The translations under genes and the position numbers were made by a program. The notes under the pieces were generated by a model. It had not been told where the DNA came from, searched no databases, and saw only the letters and a list, made by a program, of their open reading frames with translations. 64,000 bases of DNA from Burhinus oedicnemus (Eukaryota; Chordata; Aves; Charadriiformes; Burhinidae), in assembly GCA_008921705.1 (NCBI GenBank), contig VFFE01007078.1:132353-196352 (forward strand), given 5' to 3'. How positions within the stretch are numbered: the stretch's first letter is position 1; each line of letters starts with the position of its first letter. Of the stretch, positions 1-10,900 are shown piece after piece.

Positions 1-1007
1 CAGCTCATTCGCTCAATACTATTTGGCAAATACCCGATGAATATGTGAAAAGTTCTTTGAACTGTCTAAGAAAATCCACGTGTTTCCCTCTTACTGGCAC
101 ATTGCTTTCAGTAGCTCTCACCCCATTTATTTTTTTTTAAACTTCCAGCTCTCTTTTCCTCCCTTCCTCCATACAAACTCCTTCTCCATACAACCTGTTT
201 CCTCCTTAGTAAGAGGAGGGCCTCACTGCTGCCTGCACCTGCATGTCCCTGCAGAGGAACCTTGTGTCTCAGCTGAGCAAGACCCACACTACAACGTTTC
301 CACATCACTCACCTCTGCATAGCTGGTTTTCGGTTCACCCACAACGGGCTGCGCTCACCACTCTTCATTAAGGAAGAGCAAAAATATTGCTATGCAAACA
401 TGCGATACAGCTGCTACCCTGCAGAAAGCGTATCTTTGGCCTTCTTCACAGGACAGCACACCACCCTTCAGCAGGATGGCAGCAGTCAGTCCCCGTTATT
501 GTTATTACCCGCGCAGCCCCAAGTAACGCAGACGAGCGGCCAAAGGCGGTATTAGAGAGACTGCTCCGGTCACTCGTGAACTCGTTTCCAGTCCCCCAGG
601 CAAGGACGCACTCAGCAGTTCCCCCCTCCAAGCACTTCCCTGCCGGAAACCCGCACACGAGGCACGCCAGCTCCCGCTCTGCCACCCGGCCGCGGGGACA
701 TCGCACCCACCCGGAGACCAGCGAGCCTCCGGCCACGGCCCTGCTCCGCCACCCAGCCCGCGGCCGCTTGGTGCCGGTGCTCCCGCACGCACGGCCGGGG
801 CGCGCCGCAGCCCCCCGCGCTCCGCTCGAGGTGAACGCCGGCACGGGAGGCTCCTGCTCCCCGCCGCCGGCCGCGGCCCCCTCGGGCTCCTCCCGGGGCC
901 GACGGCCCGCGACCATCCCCGTCCCACCCGGCTCCCCGCCATCCCTCAGTGCCGACACCGGCAGCCGCCGCCGAGCCGAAACCCCGCGGCCCCATCCCGC
1001 CGCTCAC
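1..1007 (-). other. ABCC1: ABCC1 intron 1 (proximal part)
   Basis: Sequence downstream of the ABCC1 exon 1 donor on the minus strand. The right-hand half is still CpG island. The left 400 bases are ordinary AT-rich DNA with a short T-run near 130. No further exon is recognisable. Confidence 0.7.
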
Positions 1008-1790
1008 CCAGAAGGGCTCGTAGGCGTCCGCGCTGCAGAAGCTCTCGATCCCCATGGGGCGCGGCGAGGCGACCGCGGGCGACCGCGGCAGGGCTCCGCT
1101 TCCCCCTCCGCACCTCTCCGTGCCGGGGTGGCGGCGGGCGGAGACGAGCCGGCAGCTCCAGCACGGCGCCCTGATTGGCTCCGCGGTCACGGGGATGCCG
1201 AGCCCCGGCGCCGCCGCCTGCGCTGCGCAGCCCCGCCCCGCCTCGGCGGGGGAAGGCGGCGGGGCGCCGCGCACCCCAGCTCACCCTGGCTGCGGCGGCG
1301 ACGTCCCGCGGGGCGCCCATCGCCTCCGCATAGGCGGCGGGCCGGATCGAAGGACGGGCCCAGGAGACTATGAGCTCGGCCAGAGCCCAACACGTGTTTT
1401 TTTGTTTCACGCAGAAATCCCCCGCGCCCCCGTCAGGGTAACCGGGGCGGAAGCATTGCCCTGTCCCCCCGCCCCCCCCCCAGGCGCACCTCCGCCTCGC
1501 CTCCCTCCCCGTGTCAGCAGCACCCGGTACTGCCCGCCCTCAGCAGCAACCTCCCACCCGCACCGCCGGCCACGGACGCACCTGCCCGCCGGGCTCGACC
1601 AGAGCCACCGGCAGGCACCACGGTATCCCCCTCCCCGTGACACTGCTCCGGCCCCTGCGCACAGGGACCCCACGCAGCCCCTGTGGAGAGGCATCGCAGT
1701 GCCCGGCCGGCACCCGGGCCCCGGAGGACAGAACCAGGGCACCGTCCTCGGGGAAGGGCACGGTGAAAGCCTAGGATCACCTTCAAATAT
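620..1790 (-). promoter_or_regulatory. ABCC1: ABCC1 CpG-island promoter
   Basis: About 1.2 kb is very GC- and CpG-rich, unlike the AT-rich flanks, and it surrounds the ABCC1 start exon. There is no TATA box near the start. On the minus strand a CCAAT box (AGCCAATCAG, core 1174-1178) lies about 120 bp upstream of the ATG. A palindromic NRF1-like CTGCGCTGCGCAG is at 1218-1230. This is the usual layout of a housekeeping CpG-island promoter. The exact transcription start cannot be read from sequence. Long open frames here on both strands are a by-product of GC richness. Confidence 0.8.
1008..1055 (-). CDS. ABCC1: ABCC1 (MRP1) coding exon 1, partial gene
   Basis: On the minus strand an ATG at 1055-1053 opens 16 codons reading MGIESFCSADAYEPFW, then a GTGAG donor (1007-1003). 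Known mammalian ABCC1 exon 1 is also 16 codons with a donor right after the Trp, and it shares the FCSAD core and the Pro-hydrophobic-Trp end. ABCC1 is a plasma-membrane ABC exporter of glutathione conjugates, leukotriene C4 and drugs. This exon is the extracellular N-terminus ahead of TMD0. Exon 2 and the rest lie beyond position 1. The exon sits in a CpG island and points away from CEP20, as in human. The bases before the ATG (CCC) make only a moderate start context. The call rests on a short match plus exact exon architecture and synteny. Confidence 0.9.
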
Positions 1791-1805
1791 TTCACTTTTC
1801 AACAT

Positions 1806-1925
1806 GAACCAGTAAAACTGGTTTCAAAGCCCTGAACTAGTTCAAATTGACTAGCGTGAACTGAAACTGAACCAAAATAACTTCATCCACAACCAAGTTT
1901 ACACCAAAACAGTTACTAGTTGAAA
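1806..1925. repeat. palindrome-rich AACC/AGTT patch
   Basis: A dense patch of short perfect inverted repeats: AACCAGT/ACTGGTT (arms 1807-1813 and 1817-1823), the 10-bp palindrome GAACTAGTTC (1834-1843), and further ACTAGT/AACT-AGTT echoes to about 1925. It may be a decayed DNA-transposon or SINE fragment. I do not recognise a named family. Confidence 0.45.
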
Positions 1926-4790
1926 TAACTGCACAGCCCTTGTTGGTTGCATTTGGTTGTGTCTTACTCTGCACTCTTCATATCCTATTTAAAATGCATC
2001 GGTTAAACCCACAGACAGCATCCATCCTCAGCTGACTATTGCACGTACTAGAATAGACCAGCTGGAGTATGGATGGCGCATATGTAGGAATGGCATCATA
2101 CGCTGCAGGAAAAAGCAGGGTGGTTACATATTACCCTACAGTAACATCTGAAAGCTTTAATGACACAGGTTACATAAAGAACCTCAATTTAAAATGGTTT
2201 GGGGTTTTTTTTGCATCCAGAGAAATTACAGTAACAGACAAAATTGTTAAAAGAGAGACAGATCTCATTTGTCTAATGTATAACTAAAAATCAAGCATAA
2301 CACATACAAAAATGTATCACAGATTGGTCTTCACTCACCTGCACGCCTCCACTGCAGTTTCAGAGCTGTGCTGGTGGCCAGCTGTGGCCTGACTGTCCAT
2401 CCAACTGTGGCATTTCTGGTCTGTCCCCCTGGCTCTCTCACACCCAGGGTGTCAGGTCGAGGAGCAGCAGCAGCAGAGTTCAGCTCACAGCAAGCTCCGT
2501 ATGCCTTGATGAACTGAGCAGAATCATCATAGAAAGATTAAACCAAACAAATTGTTGGAAGCTACACAAGGTTGTGTGAGTTTAACCCATACCTTATTTC
2601 ATACCATATTAAAATCTTTATAGTAAATGCTGAAGTCCAGTCGCCCTTATTTTTATTAAGAATATTTCTGTCCTGTTTTGTGCACTCTCTACATTCATCT
2701 TAAAATCATATTAAATACCTTGGTGGGTTTTTTGATGCCTTGATGCTCACTACGACTACTTTTGAAAAAGTTACATCACAGTCTCCAACGTCTGTTATCC
2801 TACTGTCCCTTGGCTGTAAGGAATACTTTATTTTCTGCTGGCTGCTCTGCAGCGCATATAAATGTTAATAGCTCTGACAATTAATACAAGCTATCCAATA
2901 ACTAAGTTGAAAGAGCTTTTCTTTTTTTAATAGCACTATTAATAGCATGGTAAACCAGAAAAAATGCTAAACAGATAATACAACCTCTAAGAGCTTACAC
3001 TTTTACACATATTCTATGTGTAATAACAGAATATAAACTCATAGATGAAAATTATTTAGGATATGGGGATCACATCACAGGGATTGTTCCAAACAAGAAG
3101 ACAGAAAATAAGCATGAAGTGAGGTGGGTCAAGAAAAACAAATTTTTACCAACCCATTTTTTTCTCAAGATGTTATTGTATGCCAAAAGACTAACAGAAT
3201 TTAAGTTACACTTTCAGGATTCAAACTTTCCAAGTCCTTCAATATAGTATTTTTTTTTCAGCCTCAAACTGTCCCCGTACCAATGGGCATGTACCAGATT
3301 ACTAATGTTTCTCATGAAATAAAGATACTTGGATCTGCACCTCAAATTATTTCCCTTCCAACTAGTTCCATCTCCTTCCCTTAGAAACTCTTAACAGCAG
3401 CAACACCACCACACATTTTAAACAAAGTACAGTCAAAATGCAGAGTAAACAATTAAATGTCAGGGGAAGCAGAAGACTTCAGAAGCAACATCTAACAGAC
3501 TGAAGATTTTTGTTGTAGAGGAGAAAAAACAGAACTGACACAAACACAAACCTGCAAATAGATACAGAAGTAAGATCCCAGAGTACCAGTCACTGAATGT
3601 GGATTTCACAAACCGTTGTTGTAACAGCATCTTTTAAAACACAGATTAATAAAAAAAATAGAAACTGCAATCTTATTTTAAAAGGCATTTCCTTGCAATC
3701 AAAAGCTCTCCCTTCCTCTCAATTCTATTTTGGGCTCTGAACTTTGCTTTGTAGGATAAAAATTAAAGCTGGATAGGAAATATAGGGTGGAAAATAGCAA
3801 CAACTTATCAGCTGGAAATTAGGTGTAATAGAACATTGACCCACAACAACGTGGAAAAATTGGGAAGGACACAGAGAAAAATGTTTTGGTTGCAAAAATG
3901 CCACGCATGTTAAAGGTAAGTGGCCGTTCATCACCAGATTTGCACTAGGGATCTGGGCAGCAGGCTTAGGATAGACAGAGGCACTTCCTGCTGCTGACTC
4001 ACTGAAGCTTACTGCTGTGTTAAGAGGAACAGATTAATGTCACCATTACTTCTGAAGACTTCTTTTTTCATTAATTTTATTTATTGCCCCCTGCCAGAGA
4101 TTCTCTGGAAGCTCAGAATAGAAATACTTGCTTTGAAAGGAAATGTAATTAAAAAAAAAAAAAAAAAAAAAAAAAACACAAAAACAAAAAAAACCAAAAA
4201 AAAAAAAAAAAAAAAACCACCACCCACAAANNNNNNNNNNNNNNNNNNNNGTAAATAAAAAAAAAAAAAAAAGAAAAAAAAACCCAAAACCAAAAAAACC
4301 CACACACAAACAAACAAAAAAACCCCCACCTCACACTTCAAGGCCATAAGTGGTTTACTGCTTAAGACGACTCACATTTTCCTTCAAGCCCAGGCAGGCT
4401 GCTCCATCTACACCATGACAAATCCAGCTCATTCATCCATACTGGCTGCGTTTCCTCTGGGAAATATTTAATACATTCACGAAATATGTCGACTCAAGCC
4501 AGCAACATGAAGCACGCACACATGCCTCCAGACACAGCAGGGATCCTCACAGACTTGCAAAACAACCAGTATACGGTTACATTTTGGCAAGTCCTTTTAT
4601 TTAAAAGCTCATCTCTGGCAAGTCCTTTTGATTAAAACTTCATCTTTTAGTGACTCAGTACAAAACTCCTCCACTGCACATCAGGGGGAAACTCTCACTC
4701 ATTCTCCATGTTTCCTTTTTTTATTTCCCCCCCCCCCTCCTTCAAACAAAGCACATTGACAAAATTACAGAGGAAAAAAAGTACAGCCAC
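1926..4790. other. intergenic, ABCC1-CEP20
   Basis: AT-rich spacer between the divergent ABCC1 and CEP20 promoters. It holds homopolymer runs and the simple-sequence/gap patch at 4150-4330. I see no exon-like or known repeat sequence in the rest. Confidence 0.6.
4150..4330. repeat. A/AC-rich simple sequence around an assembly gap
   Basis: Long A-runs (from about 4150) grade into CAAAA/CCA/CCCACA simple sequence, broken by 20 Ns at 4231-4250 and resuming to about 4330. The fixed-length N run is an assembly gap. Its true length is unknown, and base calls beside it may be unreliable. Open frames reported across it are artefacts. Confidence 0.9.
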
Positions 4791-5420
4791 CCTGGAACGC
4801 CGCCCGTTCCCCTCGCCCTAGCTGACAGGACTGAACGTCGGGCACGGGCAGAGATCCCGAGCGGTAACTCCATAATACACCACTTAGGCACTGCTAATTA
4901 TTTTACCCCGGCTCGACCTTGCCTGGCAGCAGAGGGGATCGCCCTGGGGCTGGGGAGCCGCTCCCTGGCGGGAGGACCCCGGCTGCCCTCCCGCCCCCTC
5001 AGGCGCGGCGCTCTGGCCCCACCTCAGGGAGCGCGCGCCGCGGGGAGCGCGCCGTCCCCCGCTCGAACTGCACGCACCGCCCACCGGCGCTGTGCCATTG
5101 GCTGGAGCGCGCCGAGAGGCGGGGCCGGCAGGTGCCCGCCCCCGCCCCCCCAGCTCTGCGCCTGCGCAGTGGCTGCCCGCCGCCGCCGGGCTGTGGCATC
5201 CGGGGCCTTGGCGCGGCGGTTGGGCGATGGCGACGGTAGCGGAGCTGAAAGCAGGTCGTGAGGGTGGCCGGGTGCCGGAGAGGGTGGGGAGCCCCGGGGG
5301 ACGGCGGAGGCGCCTCGGACCACCGAAAGGGCGGGCAGCTGGCCTTTCCCCGTACACTCGGCCGCCGGTTGGGCCTCGTAGTGGCGCCGGGCGCTAATGG
5401 CCGCTGGCTCTTGACACCGC
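4790..5420 (+). promoter_or_regulatory. CEP20: CEP20 CpG-island promoter
   Basis: A GC- and CpG-rich island surrounds the CEP20 start codon. Upstream of the ATG lie an inverted CCAAT box (ATTGG, 5097-5101), a C-rich GC-box tract (about 5137-5151), and an NRF1-type site TGCGCCTGCGCA (5157-5168), 58 bp before the ATG. No TATA box is seen. This is typical of a widely expressed gene. Confidence 0.8.
5227..5254 (+). CDS. CEP20: CEP20 exon 1 (coding part)
   Basis: 28 coding bases, MATVAELKA plus one base, ending at a GTCGTG donor. Too short to be found as an ORF. Identified because it equals the conserved CEP20 N-terminus and sits in the CpG island. Confidence 0.93.
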
Positions 5421-8400
5421 CCGCTGGGGAGCCGCAGGAGAAACGTCCCCAAGCTTCCACACGAGCACTCCGACCCTGTCATTTATCTTGGTCTGTTTTT
5501 TCACGTGTTAAAAAAAAATCTTGGTCCAGTAACATCCCACTTGTGAAATGGCTAGAACGTATGTTTACTACTAAAAAATGTATAATTGTGTCTTCTTTGA
5601 AGGCTGAATTTTTATCTGTAGCATTCCTGGTGATGTTAGCTACCGGCATATGCACTGGTGCAGATATCTTTATTTCACTGTGAATGTGCCAAAATTATGT
5701 TTATATTGTGGGTGATAAATGTTGCTTTGAATACATTTGGCTTTATATTAACAGATCTTTTTATGGTAATAGTTTTAAGAGACACATTGGAAAAAAGAGG
5801 TGCTCTTGGACAAATAAAAGCAAGGATCAGAGCTGAAGTTTTTAATGCACTGGATGACCAAAGTGAAGCACGGCCACCACTGTCTCACGAAAATCTCTTA
5901 ATCAACGAATTAATTCGTGAATACCTGGAATATAACAAATATAAATACGCAGCATCTGTTTTAACTGCAGGTATTGGGCCTGATTTTTTGTTGGCATCAC
6001 TGTATTAATGACATTTACTGTTTGGTTGAGTAATTCTACTGATACTATGAAATTAGTAAGTGGGACAAAGCTGCACAATCTTGTCTTCCCTTGAAAATAA
6101 GTAAGATACGAACACTCTGCACAGCTTTACTTGCAGCATTAAGCCACGTCATACCATTAGTTTTCAAGAAAACTTACCCTTTGTTTCTTATCCTTGAGGT
6201 AAATGCTTTGACAGAGCAGTTGATACAGGAACAAGAAAACTTGCTAGCAGCCTGCAAAATCACAATACCTTTCTTGAAATGTCTGCTTTTGTTTTGGAAA
6301 ATGGCTAAGAATATTTTTAAAGCATATAGCACAATTTTTTTCTCATTGGCATTTGGGTAAAATAAAAAAATAAAAATCCTACAAATTAATAAAATTTCTT
6401 TGAGGAATAATTTAAACTGAAGTAATACGTACATAAAGTAGTCAGTAGTCTGAATTACAGCAATTCTGGCAATTCATGCATATAGACTGTATCAGAAATG
6501 TGGTTAGATGTCCTCAGCTTAAATAACAAAAAAAGAATATGAAGAAGGTCCATATTTTTTAACAGCTGCAGTTAAGTAGTATTGTTACTGGCTGTGCTAA
6601 AATACCAATATTTGAAAGCTCTTTAGACTACTACATCTAAATAGTAGCCATAATTTATATGGTACAGCACTTACTTATTTTTGCAGCTATTGCTAACTTG
6701 TATTTGAAATTTGAAGTTCTGTAGTTGCGCTTAGATGCAGTAATTACACTTGCTATTTAATAATTTGGTATCTTTCACTCTATTAAAATTACAGGCACAA
6801 AGGTTCTTCTTGACAAGATGGAATGGAGACAGTCTGTAGAATTGTTAATGTATGGAATCTGTTTGATAACAGTACTTCTTTAGAGAAAGAGTTGTTTGTC
6901 TGATTATAAGACTTCTTTAATATTTTTCTTAGATTCCTTTAGAGTGAAGATAAAAATTGTAATATGCTATTGTAAATTATATGAGTATGGAGCAATAATG
7001 TTTGAGTTCCCTGGAATTACAATATACTGTTAGATATTAATAGTCTAAAAGGGAGGTGTGTGGTCTCATTCTCTTTTGAAGCCTCCTGAGCAGTTTTTCT
7101 TAACGGTCTTAAGAATTTTGGGTAAATCTCTTTTCCAGAATCTGGCCAGCCTGAAATGCCCTTGGATAGACAGTTTCTTGCCAAAGAGCTGAACATAGTC
7201 GAAGATGCAAATGGAAAATCAGTGTAAGGAGTGATTTTGGAATGCACAGTTTATTCTGTTCTGCATATATTTTTCTTTTATTGTTATTATAAATCACATA
7301 TAAATGTTCTCACCAATTGAAATGTGACTAGATCACATGGCTGCTCTGACATGCTGGATTCAAACTCACAATGTCAAACATATAGGGCCATTTTCAAACA
7401 TACTCAAAACTAACATTTAATTCTGCCAGCTCTATAGCATTCTCCAGATAGTATACTTGTACGCCAAAACACAAGTCTCTTACCAGTACAGTCTTCCCTA
7501 CAGTCAGGAGTAGAAAACAGATACGCTTTTTGCATGTCAGTGGGTTGCTTTGTAGAGCAATAAAAAGATTATTGCACTCTGAGATTAGATATAAATTCAC
7601 AGCGCTCCAGTACAACTGCAGTAATGAGCAAGGGTAGTGAAGCAGGTTTAAACGCGTTCAGCGTTCTCTGTGGCTTGTGCTGTCAGAATCTGTCAGGTGC
7701 TTAGGAAGAATCAAGTTTGGGATGTGCAGCCTGCCAAAATCGGATCCTTTGTACTGTACGAGTGAGAATGTGGATCTGTGTTCTTGTGCTAAGCATGCTC
7801 TGGTTCTTCACCTATAGGAAATCTGGAGCTTAGTTGAGAGTATCTCAGTGCGAGCTTTTTAAGAGAGTGTTGGTGTTCAGGGTGGGCTTAGGTCTGTGCT
7901 TATTTATATAATGACATGTGGCATAATGTATTTTAAATAATTACTCTAAAGATATCTATACATATTCTAGAACTAAACATTAAGGTCTCAGAAGTTCTGA
8001 GGAAAGGGTAGTTTTTTAATGCTCAGTATTTCATAGACTGCTTTTGTCATTTCTCTCTTAAGCAGACCTCTCTTGTACGGAATTCTCTCTCATTTCTTAC
8101 ATGGTGGTAAAGAAGAAAGTACCCAGAATACCCTTCCAAAAGTGTCTTTGCTGAGTTATCCAAAGCAGAACCTTGGCAAACCAACTACTGAGAGAAATCA
8201 AAAAGGTGGGTGTGTTGGTCATTTTTGCAGAAGTTTTATTTGTGACTAGATTTTCTATGTGATACATATGGTTATAAGAGTATAAACATGCAGCGTACCT
8301 CCTCTGTGCAAGGAATGCTTTGGGCTGACACCTCTTTTGTAAGAAAAATTCTTCAGCAGAACGGTATTTGTACCTCAAAAATACCATTAAGCTGTGTGAC

Positions 8401-10521
8401 CTGACCATACCTGTTGCTCATGTATTCATTTAAGAAAGGTCCTACAGTATCCAACTCAAGAAAGACCCACCCATGATTTCCAAAACAACCCGTATACGTG
8501 TCTTTGTTTAAACAGGTGACCAACTTACACCAACTTTTAGGCCTGCTTTTCTCTGCTGGTATGCTAACGGGACAGCATATACGGCATACAAATCTCATTG
8601 CTCTCGGAAGTGCTTGACTGGCCTTTGAATGTGTCAGTAGTAGAACTTTCTTATATGGGAATGTAATTTATAAAGCAGACATTTTTAAATATTGCAGGCA
8701 GCCAAATTTATATAATTTCTCAACAGTGCAAGGTACTGTGAAGGTCCTGTTACCTTGTGGTAGCGGTAGCTACTTGTTAGTTACTAGAGGGAAGGGGAAA
8801 AAACCTAATTGTTTAGCTTTATTCTATTAAGAGTGTTAAAAACAGAAAACATTTAAATTGGACAGCTGTGCTCTTCTAATTTATAGATGGTAGAATATCT
8901 GTCACGCCATTTATGCTTTTAGAAACAGAGATTTACTGCTCTGCTGTTGCTGGTAAAGACCAGAAAATATTAATATCCCAGTTCTCAGTATCAGAAGGTC
9001 ATCCACCAAACCACTTTACCATTTCCTAAAAGTTAAACTGGCCAAATTGTACTCCCTTATACTATTACAAATCTGGAATGGGTCAGCTAGAGACAGTCTT
9101 ATTACATTGGCAATTTAATACAAGAATTTAACCTAAATTCTCAGTAAAATGTACTAAATAGTGGGCGTATCTCTGTTTCTCATCTGTTCTAACTTACCTA
9201 ATTTCTATGGAAAGTTCTTCACTCCTTAGCTGTCAGTTCTGTATATGGGCATAAGCCTTGTCAGAGGACATAATTCACATCCCATTGACTGCAGAAGCTT
9301 AAGCTCTGAGTTCATGGCTCTATAGTAGAACACTGCTAAATCCTATTTTCCCTTTCTGGTCTGCTTTTTGACTGGTTACAATTAATACCGCCTAAGCTGC
9401 AGAATTAAAGGCATCATTGGTCCATTTTTTCCCTTCAAAGATTCTGTTTGGCATATTACTTCACATTCTACTGTGCGACTTCAGTACTATCGACTCTTTC
9501 TTTTGTATCCAAAAAATTGAAAAATATGAGGCCAGAGATACTATTGACATCTAAACAGTGTGAGAGAAGTACTGAAGACCTTTTCTTAACAGTTAATTCT
9601 TTGAGGCAATGTTGTTTCCCTTCTGCCAGAAGAGGGGGCTGAAGAAATAAAATTGCAATACTAAAACCGCTATAAATTATCTTTGTTAGAAAATAATTAT
9701 TCCTGTCAGAAATTTCTCTGTTTTTAAAACAAACTCAGTGTATAGAAGAGTTGTTTTTAAAGTATAACTTTGTACCTCAGTTCTGAAATTGACTCTGGCA
9801 GGGTCACCTTGCCCTGGTGACTCCAGTATAATTTCTCATGGGGATTTAGTTGTTTAGAGTTAGTTACAAAACTCTGGATTAATCATGAGACATGGTCACA
9901 CGTTGCTTTTTGAAATAAACAAAAATATAACAGCTTTAAGGCTTTTAATCTTTAAGTAACTACAGTCTGAAATTATTTTCTGCATGTGTTTGTGGAATAT
10001 GTCAGTGAAGACCTAAAGGCAGTGAGTTTAAAATACTAATAATCTAGCTGTTTTAATTAGGCTTCATATTAAGGTAATTACATCCATTCATAAACTCAAC
10101 CCTCCAATTCTCATATTTAACATCTAACTTGATTTTCATATTAGAAATTATCTTGCTTATTTAGTTGAATGAATATTCCAATAAACTGGTCTACAGACTG
10201 GGAATCCTGATAAAACACGGAATCTGTTGTTTCTGTTAATTCATTCACTATAACTGAGTTGAAGTTGTCTGAAATCTAATCGTGAGTAATGCAAAGCGCT
10301 TATACAGTTGCATGGAAGAATATATTTGTAAAATTGCCCAAGTTTCCTATGATGATATTCTGTATCAAAGTTGATAATAGTAGAAAAATAACACTTTGGA
10401 TCTCCAAATGTGTGAGAATATTTATGTCTGTGTTTCGTTTTCAGATAGAATTCCAGAACCAGGAAGGATGGCTGGCACGAGCATCGAAGAGCCCCTTGTT
10501 TTACAGAGTATAAACAGATGA
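5227..10521 (+). CDS. CEP20: CEP20 (FOPNL/FOR20), complete spliced gene
   Basis: Gene-level entry. Five coding exons (5227-5254, 5773-5970, 7139-7223, 8066-8205, 10445-10521) join in frame to 175 codons plus TGA; the human protein is 174 residues. All junctions are GT-AG. CEP20 is a small FOP-related centriolar-satellite protein needed for ciliogenesis and centriole/satellite integrity. The N-terminal half matches the family closely: MATVAELK start, DTLEK, the RAEVFNALDD segment, then the LisH-like LSHENLLINELIREYL dimerisation region (about residues 50-75). A conserved LLYGIL-HFL helix follows, then a divergent basic linker, and the protein ends in INR like its orthologues. The start codon has G at -3 and +4. 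It is transcribed away from ABCC1 and in the same direction as MYH11. Confidence 0.95.
5255..5772 (+). other. CEP20: CEP20 intron 1
   Basis: Intron between exons 1 and 2. The first 170 bases are CpG island, the rest AT-rich. Nothing else seen. Confidence 0.85.
5773..5970 (+). CDS. CEP20: CEP20 exon 2
   Basis: 198 bases after a TAATAG acceptor, ending ACTGCAG before GTATTG. Encodes VLRDTLEK, RIRAEVFNALDD and the LisH-like LSHENLLINELIREYLEYNK segment, the best conserved part of the protein. Confidence 0.96.
5971..7138 (+). other. CEP20: CEP20 intron 2
   Basis: AT-rich intron. No exon, known repeat or unusual structure recognised. Confidence 0.8.
7139..7223 (+). CDS. CEP20: CEP20 exon 3
   Basis: 85 bases between a TTTTCCAG acceptor and GTAAGG donor. 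Reads ESGQPEMPLDRQFLAKELN and onward, matching the family ESGQP..PLDRQFL block. Both ends carry split codons that join correctly. Confidence 0.95.
7224..8065 (+). other. CEP20: CEP20 intron 3
   Basis: AT-rich intron. Nothing further recognised. Confidence 0.8.
8066..8205 (+). CDS. CEP20: CEP20 exon 4
   Basis: 140 bases, acceptor TTAAGCAG, donor GTGGGT. Begins with the conserved PLLYGILSHFLHGG helix, then a lysine/serine-rich stretch that diverges from mammals. In-frame joining to exons 3 and 5 supports the borders. Confidence 0.93.
8206..10444 (+). other. CEP20: CEP20 intron 4
   Basis: 2.2 kb AT-rich intron. No exon or named repeat recognised. Confidence 0.75.
10445..10521 (+). CDS. CEP20: CEP20 exon 5 (terminal coding)
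   Basis: After a polypyrimidine tract and TTTTCAG acceptor, 24 codons plus TGA at 10519-10521. The tail TSIEEPLVLQSINR corresponds to the family's ..NIEDLHVSQAVNR end. The upstream half diverges. Confidence 0.9.
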
Positions 10522-10900
10522 TACCTTTCATATGCTAATTTCTCATGTAAAGTTCTGTAAGAGTTAATTTAGAACATTCTTCTTTGCATAGATTTCCCCA
10601 ATATGTCCAGTGGGACCATTTCAGCTTGTTCGAGCTACGCATGAGACAGGATGACAGGGTCGTACTTGCTATCAATGAAAAAAATGTTAGCAAGGGCTCT
10701 CTTCCTCCAGCGCTGATAGAAGGAAAACTGTATATGAAGTCAGATTAGTGAAACCTGTGGCTAGAATTGGGCCTAAAAATACCGGGTTTACTTTATAAAA
10801 ATTTATCAGATAACTTATCATTTCTGCACTTTCCTTGTGTTATGTCTTCATGTGTCATTCCTGTGTTTTTTGAATAAAATTTTTCAGCTTTATTCTGTGT
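10522..10900 (+). terminator. CEP20: CEP20 3' UTR and poly(A) signal
   Basis: About 370 bases follow the stop. A canonical AATAAA lies at 10873-10878, with a GT/T-rich element (about 10895-10910) just downstream, as expected of a cleavage site near 10895. A second AATAAA near 10982 is possible. Confidence 0.75.

Noticed and set aside
1056..1274. In-frame upstream ATG that would extend ABCC1 by 73 residues
   Set aside because: The extension is low-complexity GC-rich sequence covering the CCAAT and NRF1-like promoter motifs. The 16-codon exon matches the known ABCC1 start exactly.
387..1815. Long plus-strand open frames (328 and 253 codons) across the ABCC1 island
   Set aside because: Pro/Arg/Ala/Gly-rich translations with no domain, overlapping the antisense ABCC1 exon. 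They are open because GC-rich DNA lacks stops.
4037..4347. Lys-rich or Phe-rich open frames spanning the N run
   Set aside because: Translation of poly(A)/poly(T) through an assembly gap.
4650..5482. Several 100-200 codon open frames on both strands around the CEP20 start
   Set aside because: CpG-island artefacts. Only the 28-base exon 1 in this region is supported.
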